From: Chromera velia
Lineage: Eukaryota > Sar > Chromeraceae
Assembly (NCBI GenBank): GCA_018398765.1
Contig: JAHBMJ010005768.1
Location: forward strand, 56,379-120,378
Reading direction: 5' to 3'
DNA length: 64,000 nucleotides
Shown in pieces: positions 11,818-22,744 of this stretch. Position numbers and translations under genes: made by a program. A model generated the notes under the pieces. That model ran no database searches, was not told the origin of the DNA, and saw nothing but the letters and a program-made list of their open reading frames with translations. Every line of letters starts with the position of its first letter. Position 1 is the stretch's first letter.

Positions 11818-14800
11818 TTACAATCTGTGGCTCCGGAGCATCTTGGCAATGTTTTCCTTTCCGTAGTCGAGGGCCACAACAGAGACGTCCTTTCCGTCCT
11901 TGTTCTTGATCTGCCAGTCCCCCCCTCCCCTCATGAGAAGCTCCACACACTTCTGGTGACCAAACCTGGAGGGGGCAATGAAAGTGTACAAATTGAATAC
12001 GGATTCTTTTTGTATTGCGTGCGAGACTTACACCCCGAAACCCTTCTAAAAAAGGGAATAGAAAAGGGCCCACTCATTTCGCGTGACCAAGCCAAGCCTG
12101 CGTGAGAAAAGAATTCAGGAGAAAAAGACCGGAAGCGAACGAAGCACGTGGGCGTCGGACGAAAAGAAAAAAAAGGAACGCAGAGGGAATCAGGACATGC
12201 AGGCCTCTCGAGGATCGACGCGTGGAGGGTTGGCAGGCACTTGAGCTAGAGGATGGGATGAAAGAAGGTGGATCGAGGCGGTGAGATGAAGAACGCATTT
12301 TTTCTTTCTTTCCTGATCGAATTCTGATGATATGGAAGGAATAATGAATGCATGTTTGCGTTTGTTTGTTTGTCATTCCGTTGACAAATAAATTCAGTCA
12401 AGACAGCTAGGGCATGCAGCAGAAAGAAAGAAATTTGAACCAAATGAATGAATTAATCGAGCCAGGCAGGCAGCCGACCTCACCTGGCCGCATCATGGAG
12501 AGGGGTGTCTCCTGCGTAGTCTTGGACGTTCGCGTTCACACGGAGGCTGACGAGGTACTCGATCATGTGGTCGTGTCCCCTGAAGAAGAAGAAGAAGAAA
12601 AAGAAAAAGAAGAAAAAGAAGAAAAAGAAGAAGAAGCGAAAAGAAGAAGAAGAAGAAGAAGAAGAAGAAGAAAAGTCACAGACATACACAGACAAGAAGA
12701 AGGCACAGGTGACCTTACTGCAGTAGGGAATCACTTGCGTTGCTCGTCAGTTGTGTTGTTCGTCGTCCTTTAATCCTTTGTTCGTTCCGCTGATGCATGA
12801 AACAACCAATCAAGAAAATGGCCCTCAAATGCTTCCAGCAATTACTATCTCTCTCTATGTGTCTGCATTTTCTTTCTCCTTTGTTGTCCTTCAAGGCTTT
12901 CCATGTGTACAGCTGCCTCTCACTTCTCCTTTTCAATTCGTCGCTCCTCTCGCCCCCGCTTCTCTACACAAGCTGCATGCACAAGTGAAGATGGTGGTTC
13001 TCCACTCTCTCGCTTCGCCTGTCCCCTCTTTTCCTCAGAAAAATGGAGCTCGTGCTTTCACGCAACAACCACACACTCCTCACTCCGGACACCGGTCTCC
13101 CATCCCCCTCTCTGACCGACTGACCGACAGACAGACTACAGACGGACAGACAGACAGACTACAGGCAGACTATATGTTTCTTCTTCTCCCTTCTTTTCTT
13201 CATGAACGACAGGCAGACAGACAGACTATATGTTTCTTCTTCTTCTCCCTCCTTTTCTTCATGAATACAACAGACAAAAAGAAAGAAAGAACAAAGACAA
13301 AAGAACAGCACCAACAACAGACAGACAGACAGACAGACAGACCAGAAAGCAGCCTTGTGGAGTGCAGTTCTCCCCGAAGCCTTCTCGATGGCATGCGGGT
13401 TCCCTCCCTTCTCCACCATCTTCTGCACGTGCCCCAGAGACCCGTGCATGGAGTGCTCCAGCACCTCCCCGTCAAGAAAAGCCTGCTCGTCCTTCGGGGC
13501 TCGCGGCTGTCTCACAGAGGGGTTGACGTGTGCGGGGCAACCGTTGGCCATCAGCTTCGAGAAGGCCTTCGCAAAATCCTGGAAGAACAGCTGCTCGTCT
13601 TTTGCGTACCTGAAACGAAAGAAGAAGAGGAAAAGTGGCAACAAAGAATGATTCGGATCCGAAAAAAGAAAAACCTGTCCAGGAAGGTGACGGCATCAAG
13701 AAGTCATCAAAGACCGGCTTTTCTCTTTGGCGCACACGCTGTCGCGCTTTTCGACAAGAGAAGCGCTTTCCTTTTCCCTCTTTTTCCTCGGGAAGACTTG
13801 AATGCCTCGGTAACAGACTCACTCATTTTTCTGCCCACTGCCTGAAGGAGCAAACTGCCTGCCTGCCTGCCTGACTTTTCTGCCCACTGCCTGAAGGAGG
13901 AGTCGTCCCTAATGGCCAAATCGGAGGGCAGCATCATCAGCTCCTCTGTGTCGGCATCCACGTACCTGCATGCAGAAATTAAGGGAGGGAGGGAGCGAGG
14001 GAGGGAGGGAATCGTGGGACAAACGGGAAGGGGAAAGAGATCGAGCAGGAGGAAGAAAAATGTCATTTGGAAAGTGCAACAACGAGTCAAGCTGATTGCA
14101 CTGAAGTCGCTTTAAAACTGATGGACTGTATCCTGAGAGACTTCCCCGGAGCGCTTTCCTGCCTAAACGCATAGACGGCATGTATGCGCAAAACTAGGAA
14201 GAGAGCAAGTCCTCTTGTCACAACGACGTTATGGTTGGTGCATTCATCGTCAGTGCTTGATTAACGTTGGGTTCCGCTGTGGGTCGGTCCAAATTTTATC
14301 TATTTTCCCTGGTACACTACTTTTCTCATTTTCTGGATTAGTTCTAAGCACACCCACTGACTGACTGACTGACTGACTGACTGTTTGGGTCCGTCCCATT
14401 CCTTCTCCTTCCACTCGAGGTTGAGGAGGAGACGGAAGTACTGGTTGTCAAACTTCAGAGGGTTCCGCGTCCACGGGCCATCGAATCCACTCCTCGTCTT
14501 GTGACAGCGTCCGAGCGTGTGGGCCCCCGAGAGAGCAACAATCTCCTGAATTAAGGAAGGGTCGGTCGATCAATCGGCGCAGGGATGAACGGATGGATGG
14601 ACAATTTTGAATGTGTGAACGAGTGAGAGCAGAAAGAGAACGCCTGGTAAGCCCCAATAGGAGACAAAAGGAGGCGCCACGCGATTCGACAACGCAGATT
14701 TTTTTGCAAGCATGCGCTGAGAGGGGTAAGAGAACCAGAACCGTGCAGCAGACAAAACACTAAAAAGCGCTTTCGTTCAACCATCTGGTCTTTTGTGCGT

Positions 14801-15151
14801 TCACTCATTCATTCATTGATTCAGTGCGTCACTCACAAAATTCACCACAACGCAACGTTTTTCACAGGCGTCCCTTTCATTCTTTTCCACAAGCACAGGA
14901 GAAGAATACACTCACTTACTCACTCACTCACTCGCTGACCTGGTCGCTGAACCCCATCCTATAGAAGACGTCCCTCAGGTGCTGGGCTCCCTGTGCTCCA
15001 TCCGGCAGTCTGCCTATTGCGGGGCAGTGCGCTCCACTGGGGGCGTCTGTCCTGCCGAACTTGAAGGGGACCTTGGGACCTCCGAGGAACTCAATCGCAG
15101 CACACCCTGCAGCAACCCACCTGCAGGAACGGAAGGGAAGAGACATGCACC

Positions 15152-15188
<37 letters not shown>

Positions 15189-15638
15189 ACACACACAGGT
15201 GGTGGAAAAGGAGGGAAACACATGATCATGCTTCACACTCGATCCACCTACCTGGCAGGACTGGTGTTCTGTAGTGCAGCTGCTATACGCAGTCACGTAA
15301 AATAACTCTTATTTTCCGTTTTTCCCTCTCGCGAAGCCCCCCAGAAGCCATGCATCCAAAGAGAAAAGAAGTAGCTAGTCGGACGGACGGACGGAGGGAG
15401 GGTCACTGGAAGCAGCAGAAGGAAGCCCAAAAGTGTGTCTGGATCTTCCCTCCTCCCTCCCAGCTTTCCTCTCTTGTCTGTACATTCTGTCTGTACTCTG
15501 ACTTCCCCTTTATTTATTTCACGCACACAGACAGCTATTGGCCTGCCATCCAGGCTTCCTTCCCCCTTCCTTTCCCTTCACGATGCAGGCAGGGAGCCTT
15601 CTGTTCCCCCATGAATTAAGGGACTCACTCACTCCACT

Positions 15639-15673
<35 letters not shown>

Positions 15674-17137
15674 TATATGTTTCTTGTTTTTCTCCCTCCT
15701 TGACAGACAGACTATATGTTTCTTCTTCTTCTCCCTCAGACAGACAGACAGACAGACTATATGTTTCTTCTTCTCCCTTCTTTTCAGACAGACAGACAGA
15801 CAGACAGAAAGACAGACTATATGTTTCTTCTTCTCCCTTCTTTTCTTCAGAAAGACAGACAGACGGACGGACGGACGGACAGACAGACAGACAGACTATA
15901 TGTTTCTTCTTCTTCTCCCTCTTTTTCTTCATGAACACAACAGACAAAAAGAAAGAAAGAGCAAAGACAAAAGAACAGCACCAACAATCAAACAGCGTGG
16001 GCAGACAGACAGACAGAAAGACAGACAGACTACAGACGGACGGACGGACGGACGGACGGACAGACAGACAGACTATATGTTTCTTCTTCTTCTCCCTCCT
16101 TTTCTTCATGAACACAACAGACAAAAAGAAAGAAAGAACAAAGACAAAAGAACAGCACCAACAATCAAACAGCGTGGGCAGGGGGCCCGAAAGGTGAGAG
16201 TTAAGCGCCCCTTGCCTCTCCACCTCCCGACAGCCTTTCACGTGGTCACTGGTTTCACACGCTACTCCTCTGCTGCTTCCACTCAAGACAAGAAAGAGAA
16301 GAAAAGAAGACAAGACAAAAAAATTCAAAAAACAAAAAACAAAAAAAGAAAAAAAGAAACAGAACTGCACGCGGGGACCGGCACCGTCATGGTCTTCAGA
16401 CACGGGTGGGGGGGTGGCGGGGCGCCCCTGCGGAGGGGGATTCTTCTGATGCTGTGTCTTCGTATCTTGCGGAAGGACTCTTTCGGCGGTAACGCAACTC
16501 TCAAAGTCCCATACCGAAAGAGCGACGGTGCTGGTGGGGCCGAAAACCTTCTCCAGAACCTCTTCAGGGGACGGGTTTTGATGCTCTTGGAAACAGACAG
16601 ACAGACAGACAGACAGACAGACTATATCGTCTTTTCTTTCCCTGTTTCTCCTTCTTCGTTCTCTTCTGTTCTGTTTCTTTCTTTCTTCTTTTGGCGCGCT
16701 CTCTCAGTGGAAGGGTACCAGACAGACAGACAGACTATATGTTTCTTCTTCTTCTCCCCATTTTTCTTCATGAACACAACAGACAAAAAGAAAGAAAGAG
16801 CAAAGACAAAGAACAGCACCAACAATCAAACAGCGTGGGCAGACAGACAGACAGAAAGACAGACAGAAAGACAGACAGACAGATGGACGGACGGACGGAC
16901 GGACAGACAGACTATATGTTTCTTCTTCTTCTCCCTCCTTTTCTTCATGAACACAACAGACAAAAAGAAAGAAAGAACAAAGACAAAAGAACAGCACCAA
17001 CAATCAAACAGCGTGGGCAGGGGGCCCGAAAGGTGAGAGTTAAGCGCCCCTTGCCTCTCCACCTCCCGACAGACTTTCACGTGATCACTGGTTTCACACG
17101 CTACTCCTCTGCTGCTTCCACTCAAGACAAGAAAGAA

Positions 17138-17169
<32 letters not shown>

Positions 17170-18430
17170 TATATCGTCTTTTCTTTCCCTGTTTCTCCTT
17201 CTTCATTCTCTTCTGTTCTGTTTCTTTCTTTCTTCTTTTGGCGCGCTCTCTCAGTGGAAGGGTACCAGACAGACAGACAGAAAGACAGACAGACAGACAG
17301 ACAGACAGACGGACGGACGGACGGACGGACGCACAGGTCAGCGAAGGAGATCTCGGGGTGTGCCTTCTTGACGGGCAAGAGCATATCTCTGACGATGGAC
17401 AGCCCGGCATTCGCGTCATCGTCTGCCTCTGGAGCGAATCTGTACAGCAAGAGAGAGAAGAAGAAAAGAAACATGGTCGATCGCAGGAAAGATGGAACGA
17501 AACGAGGAAGAGAAGGGAGGGGGACATGAAATAAATGAACGGATGAAGAAATGAATGAATGAAGGGAAGGAGGGAAGGAGGCAAGGAGGGAGGCAATGGA
17601 AGTGACAGATGACAGAACAAACGCACGAAGGAAAAGCACATCCGCGGATTCGTCGACAATCAGACAGAAAGTAGAACTCCGCAAGAGCCGACCTCATTGT
17701 CGCCCCGTTGCTGCCTCCTGTGCCATCTGCCTGGCTGTAGGTGCCAGCCGCATGCCAAGCTGCAAGAAAAGTAATCATTCGAAGCATCGGTCAGCGCAGT
17801 GCGTGAAGGGAAAACCAACCAATGGTGGAAAGAAAAAAACTGTAGAACCACGAATGGAAAACAACTTACACAGGGAGGAGTTCAAAGACGGGAGGAGGGA
17901 AGAAGAAAATCAAATGAACAATGGGAGGAACTAATAAAACCCTCCTTGTACACGAACACAACAGAGACGGCGACTGACTGACCGAGACGTACAACCATAG
18001 GACAGGCATTCTGCACGAAGGGGGGACATCAAGGAGGAGAGTGGAGAAGATGAGAAGAACATCACTGATTAAAGAAAACACCGAGGGAGCATGCGGCGCC
18101 ATGGACGGACGCTCTGAGGAGACGAGACGGAAACTTGCAATGCACACATGTGAGGTCCACAGAGGAAAGTGGCAGGGAACTACAATTTCCAGTCGAGGAC
18201 GAACAGAATGAAGGAGGTTTGTCTTGATGTCTTGTGTTTGGCACCACTGGGAATGTTTTTCGCGGACTTCACGCACATCCTATCAGGTCATGTGAAGCTA
18301 GGCGGAAATCCTCTGACAAGATCTTCACGGGACATGAATTCAGCCGACTCACAGCTTTGTTCGTGATGATCTCTTTTCGGATTTCACTCTTTAGAGCTTC
18401 CTCATTCACAGCGGGCACGGAGGAAGACAT
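11818..18430 (-). CDS. Ascorbate peroxidase fused to C-terminal ankyrin repeats
   Basis: Ten exons with matching phases: 18430-18353, 18010-17983, 17759-17693, 17439-17335, 15120-14940, 14545-14382, 13965-13876, 13609-13343, 12579-12484, 11965-11818 (TAA). Together they encode 407 residues. Residues 1-260 are a class I haem peroxidase that reduces H2O2 to water. Distal Arg34, Trp37 and His38 lie in VVRLAWHAAGT; proximal His162 is in ALSGAHTLG; the second Trp178 is in GFDGPWT; Asp223 is in LPSDLAI. The Arg that contacts ascorbate in plant enzymes is present (Arg171), as are the potassium-site residues (Thr163, Thr179, Asn181, Asp186), so ascorbate is the likely donor. Residues about 275-405 form three to four ankyrin repeats ([26 protein letters not shown]). 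No targeting leader is seen, so a cytosolic location is likely. Intron 4 spans 2.2 kb of repeats. The single reading phase across every junction makes the fusion real at sequence level. Confidence 0.92.
13110..13342. repeat. ACAG array with the TATATGTTTCTTCTTC motif in peroxidase intron 8
   Basis: Short ACAG/ACGG tracts alternate with ACTATATGTTTCTTCTTCTC units (near 13170 and 13230), then a purine-rich AAAGAAAGAACAAAGAC block. This is the same composite unit that dominates intron 4 of the same gene. Confidence 0.8.
15636..17334. repeat. Composite ACAG/ACGG repeat field in peroxidase intron 4, with an internal segmental duplication
   Basis: Runs of ACAG and ACGG are punctuated at least eight times, always in the same orientation, by ACTATATGTTTCTTCTTC, several followed by a conserved block ending CAAACAGCGTGGGCAG. 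A longer block is duplicated: 16070-16297 matches 16908-17134 with few differences (for example GTGGTCACTGG against GTGATCACTGG), and 16621-16735 matches 17168-17282. The field looks like tandem expansion plus segmental duplication inside one intron. Confidence 0.85.
16366..16590 (-). other. Coding-like block inside peroxidase intron 4
   Basis: About 75 stop-free minus-strand codons with protein-like composition, including [20 protein letters not shown] and [16 protein letters not shown], then a Pro-rich end. It is bounded by ACAG arrays. The flanking peroxidase exons join in phase without it, so it is not needed for that protein. It could be an alternative exon, a captured gene fragment or chance. 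Confidence 0.3.
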
Positions 18431-19174
18431 GTCGCTTTGAGTTCGGAGTTTTGTGGGCGTCAGCAGGAAGTTGGCAGCCGGCTCAATGCGACCGTGTCAG
18501 ATTCAAGGCCCGGTAGCTATGCGCTCCTTTTGGAGAAAATCGCTCGACTCGACTGCCAAAATGTGCTTCGATCTGGCTCACTGTGCATTCCAACTATATA
18601 CTATACGGTTCTCGAAGTCTCCTTCTCTGGCTTATTGGCCGGAGGTGTCGATCCGGAGTTCTCTGTCTGCTTGTCAGATGGCGCTGGGCGGCGCGTATAC
18701 GCGAGCCGCGGCGCGCGAGGGACCCGTATATATACGCGTCCGCGCGTTAATTGTGCTGCATGGACGCCGCCGCATATATGCATGGGGCTGCGGACTCACT
18801 ACGGAGACGTGCCTTCAACCACAACCTGAATCTTGCGACTTTTTCTCACAGACAGTCCCTTTGCCCCACACTGCTTTGTGAATGATCCAAGCCCTCGATC
18901 ACCAGATCTTTTGTAAACAATTTAAAACTGCGCCTTTGTTGTGTTGGAAACGAGCGGAAGCACAAGTTTTCCCTGACTTTGATTTCGTTGTTTCCTTGAC
19001 CGTGGGAAAGTTGGCAGATCGAGGAAGGGCTCTGAATTGGAGGTGTCAGGCGTCTGCTTCTTTGTGTTTCTGAAGTGACGAAACTGTTCAAGAAGCATCA
19101 GACAGGAGTGAATTGCCGGGAGGACAGCAGAACGAACTGAAAAGCTACCTACCCGGGAAACAGAACGAGCGAAA
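18431..19174. promoter_or_regulatory. Divergent promoter region, peroxidase / STYX
   Basis: 744 bp separates the two divergent start codons. The middle is a GC-rich, palindrome-rich stretch (about 18680-18780) containing GGCGCGTATACGCG and the perfect palindrome CGTATATATACG (18725-18736), with many CG dinucleotides. Position and composition suggest a shared bidirectional promoter; factors and start sites are unknown. Confidence 0.5.
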
Positions 19175-22100
19175 ATGCCAGCGAATTGGCAGCCAACCAA
19201 CCACCCGGATTTGTTGCCGGCAGACACAGATTGGACTTACGACAAGAAGAGGGCAGCACAGGAGATCATCAGGAACCTCTGGCTGGGTCCCTGGGGGGCT
19301 GCGAAGGACGAAAAGTTTATTCGAGAAAGCGCAGTCACAGGTGTGTTCTGCGTCTTCTTCAGCGTTATAAGAAAGCCGAAAGCAAATGTGCCCTTTGAAA
19401 CTTCGCGTCGCTGGACTTCAAAGAGTGTGACCTTTGCTGCCTGCCTTTGTTTCTGAGTGCAATGGAGCTATGTGCGAAAGAAGAAAGAGATGTGCTGACT
19501 GGATTGAACGTTGTCGAGGGACAGAAGCGGAATGGAAAGACTTGTTCCCTTCTGTCTGCGTTCCACTTCTTGCTTTTCGTTTGAGACTATTTTTCTTCTC
19601 ATCAACAATGTGGAATGGGGAGAGCCAGTTGAACAGGCACGGGAGGAGGGCGAGAAGAGGAGTGGAAACGACTTCTTTGCCTTTTGCACTTCTGTCTGCC
19701 TATCAGTATTTCTGTCTGCTTGTAGAGGTGCCGCAATAACCACCCAGCAACTTCTTCTCTCGAGTGTTTGAGTGCACACGTTGGTGAAGCTTCATTTTCA
19801 GAGCAGTAGCGAAAAAGAGGGCTTCCGAGAAAAAGAAGAGACCACTGGACATCGAGATGAGCTCTTTGTGTCTGCCTGTCAACACTCCGTCCTCTCCTCT
19901 TTGTTCCTCTTGCCTGCCTGCCTGCCTCTCTGCAGATGTTCTAATCGTGCGAGAGCCCGATGAAGCCCCTTTTCTCAAACCAAAGTTTGCGCACCTGGGA
20001 GTTAGTCACCCTTTTTCTCCGTTTTTCCGCCTGGCCTACAGATTTTACTCTGTCTCATCGCGTTTGGTCTCTTCTTGTCTGAGCTTCTCATCTCATGCCT
20101 GCGCATCTACGAACGAATGCAGATCAAGTATGAAGTGCTGGAGGTACGCGTTTACTTTATTTTGCATGAAAGTAAACGAACGAATGCAGATCAAGCATGA
20201 AGTGCTGGAGGTACGCGTTTACTTTATTTTGTATAAAAGTAAACGAACGAATGCAGATCAAGTATGAAGTGCTGGAGGTACGGGACAACCCCTATGAGAA
20301 GATTCTCGCTCACTTCGCGGAACTGAAGGCGTACATCGGGAACATTCTTCATGGGGGGGGGCGACTCCTTGTGCACGGGTGAGTGAGGGGGAGTGGTCAT
20401 GTGAGCAGAGTGATGAGCATGAGAATACTGAATCCCAGATTCAGGGAGCCGTTTGCCTTCGGAGTAGCATTGGGATGTGTGTGGGAGAGCAAGTGCAAAG
20501 CAAAGTTCAATTGATCTTAACCTAAGGTGATTTGTAGTCGGGCACGCAGGTGATTTGTAGTCGGGCACGCAGGTGCACGTTTTTTTTTTTTTCTCCCTTC
20601 TCATTGACTTTCTGTGTAGATTGATTTCTCTTCTCTCGCTCCGTGAGGCATTCTACTGTTCCTGCATCTGTCCGTCTGTGTGAGAGAGGACCTTCATGCG
20701 AGTTTGCGTCCGACCTTTCTGAGATGAGCGCCTCGGTGCTTGTGTGATCCTCTGGACCCTCTCTTGCGTGGGTCTTGCTTGAGCTCTAGTCCAACAGGTG
20801 AAGAGACGGACGTGCCGCACTCAGCCACGCACTCACTCCACTGTCTTTCCTTTTTGCCCGCCGCCTGCCTCTCCGCAGCAATGCTGGAATGAGCCGTAGC
20901 GCCGCCGTGGTGATTGCGTATGTGATGGAGGTCTTCAACCTGCCCTGTGACCAGGCCCACCACTATGTTCTCTCACGGCGGCACTGTATATCTCTCAACG
21001 AAGGTGGGTGGGTGTGTGGGTGCGGGTAGTGGGGGAGGGGGAGGGCGGGGAATTTGATGGGGCGGAAAAAGGAATGTAATGTGCACGGCCGATTTTCGTT
21101 TTGGTTTTTTTCGTTTTTTTTTTGGTCCATAAGAATAGAAAGAGGATTAAGACTGCGAAGCTCTGCGTGAGCATGCGTGTGTGTGTGTGTGTGTGTGTGT
21201 GTTTGTGTGCTGTCAACTACCTGCTTGTGTGTGTCCATGCAGGGTTCAAGAACCAGTTGCGAGAATACGAGATGCTCTTCAAGGCCATGCGTGTGTGGTC
21301 AGTCAGCCTGTTTTATTTTCCTCGTTCATTTTGTGCTTTCCCTCTGGTTGCTGTCCTTTGTCCCTTTTCTTGGATCGCGGTCGTATTCCTTCCATCTGCT
21401 CTCCCGTCCCCGTCTCCACTGTCCCCCTTGCCGCCGCCTCCTTCTGGGTCCTTCCTCCAATTTGCCTCCGTTTCCGTACCCCAAAACTCAACTTCTTTCT
21501 GCATGTCTTCTCGGATGGACATGCACCCCTCCCTCCCACTTTTCTCACGGACGCACGCAGTCCCGCTTCCTGCCTTTCATCTGCCCCTAATTGCCGTCCC
21601 TAGAGGTCACTCACTCACCCTGCAGTCACACACTACATGTTTGTCAATGTGACGCTGCGCGTGTGTGTGCAGTCAAACGTTCGAGGCCGAGACCGATGGG
21701 TCTCGTCAGAAGAGGAACCTGGACGCCTCCCGAGCCAGCGACATGGGGCTAGGGGGGGAGGGGGGGGCGGGTGGGGACATCGACATGGATCCCGATGCCG
21801 ACCTTCCTGCTCTGCCTGAGGAGGTTTTCAAGGGCCCCCGCATCTCCCTCGCACCTTCAAACAGTGGCGGTCCGGGGGCAGGTGCTTCTTCTGCAGATGG
21901 TCTTTCGTACAATCAGATGATGATGCACACTCGGTCGGGGGCGGGTGTGTCTTCCCAGACGGCTCGAGAGAGCATGTGTGCAGTGGGGGGACAGGCTCAT
22001 GCGAATTTGACAACTCAGAGAATGAACGCCAAGATGAGCTCCACATCGTACACAGTTCCGTTTCCCCGTAACCAAGTCAGACGGCCCCAACAGAATGTGA

Positions 22101-22744
22101 TGTCCAACACCCAACAGCAGCAGCAGCAGCAGCAGCAGCAAGCAGCTTCATCCAGTATGAGTGGGAGCAGCTCTGCAAGCTCATCATCATCATCCAACGG
22201 TGCACCCGCTCCCCCCGGAATGCTTCATGCACCTGTCCCTCCTGACTCCGATCTCTCCATGTGTGTCGACAGTACGCAGGGGGGCATGGCGCCCATGTTG
22301 CATCACCCGGGAGGACAGCAGCAGCAGATGCCAATGCAAATGGGCCAGCAGCAACAGGGGGGTCTGTATGTCCCTCACGGACAGGAGACGGGGCTCCAGG
22401 GGGCACCGGAAGGGGGCGGGGGCATGCCGGGGTCCCATTGGGGTGACCAGCAGCAGCCGATCCATATGAGTGAGATGAATCTGAACATGCCTCCAGAGGG
22501 AATGAATGTGGGGGGGGGGATGGGGTTTGGGCAGTGGGGTGATGCTGCGGGGGGGAATACGGTTTCGACGTCTTCTTCGTCTTCTTCAGCTTCTCAAGGG
22601 ACGGGCGGGGGGACGGGGCATCACATAAACATAGGACCTCTGCATCGTCAGCAGAATCAGATGGAGGTTCAGCAGACAGGCGGCATGGGAGAAGGGGGGG
22701 CAGCAGGCTTCTACGGAGGTCGCTTTTTCAGTCCGGGTGGGTAG
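19175..22744 (+). CDS. STYX: STYX-type pseudophosphatase with long Gln/Ser/Gly-rich tail
   Basis: Six exons: 19175-19340, 19936-20000, 20257-20378, 20879-21003, 21243-21297, 21673-22744; phases agree and give 534 residues. Residues 15-180 align with the STYX dual-specificity-phosphatase fold: DTDWTYDKKRAAQEI, then NLWLGPWGAA, then RDNPYEKI. The active-site loop reads HGNAGMSRSAA where an active enzyme has HCxxGxxRS. The catalytic Cys is Gly, exactly as in animal STYX (HGNAGISRS), so the protein should bind phospho-substrates or partners without hydrolysis. After the fold comes a 350-residue tail with an acidic patch, a CAG-encoded Gln10 run (about 22117-22140), Ser runs and Gly/Gln/Met-rich stretches, absent from the roughly 220-residue animal protein. 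The 3' acceptor region of exon 3 is triplicated. Tail frame is supported by phase and lack of stops. Confidence 0.9.
20117..20283 (+). repeat. 67-bp unit repeated at the 3' splice site of STYX exon 3, with hairpin spacers
   Basis: ATGCAG followed by ATCAAGTATGAAGTGCTGG occurs three times, with the exon-like start at 20123, 20190 and 20257. The first two copies run into a donor-like GTACGCG and then a perfect hairpin with 10-bp arms CGTTTACTTT / AAAGTAAACG (20149-20178 and 20216-20245). Each early copy could act as a 21-nt mini-exon (7 codons) in frame; read through, 67 bp breaks the frame. Confidence 0.9.
20526..20574 (+). repeat. 23-bp tandem duplication in STYX intron 3
   Basis: GGTGATTTGTAGTCGGGCAC and its following bases occur twice in direct tandem (period 23) with a short third partial copy. 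Intronic, no obvious role. Confidence 0.85.

Noticed and set aside
15519-17036. Long open frames on both strands across the ACAG arrays
   Set aside because: They consist of CLSVCLSV and TDRQTDRQ repeats, the expected by-product of ACAG repeats without stops in any frame.
15636-17334. Regularly spaced repeats that resemble a CRISPR array
   Set aside because: Spacers are themselves repetitive, unit spacing varies, and the array lies in a spliced eukaryotic intron; it is a satellite-like field.
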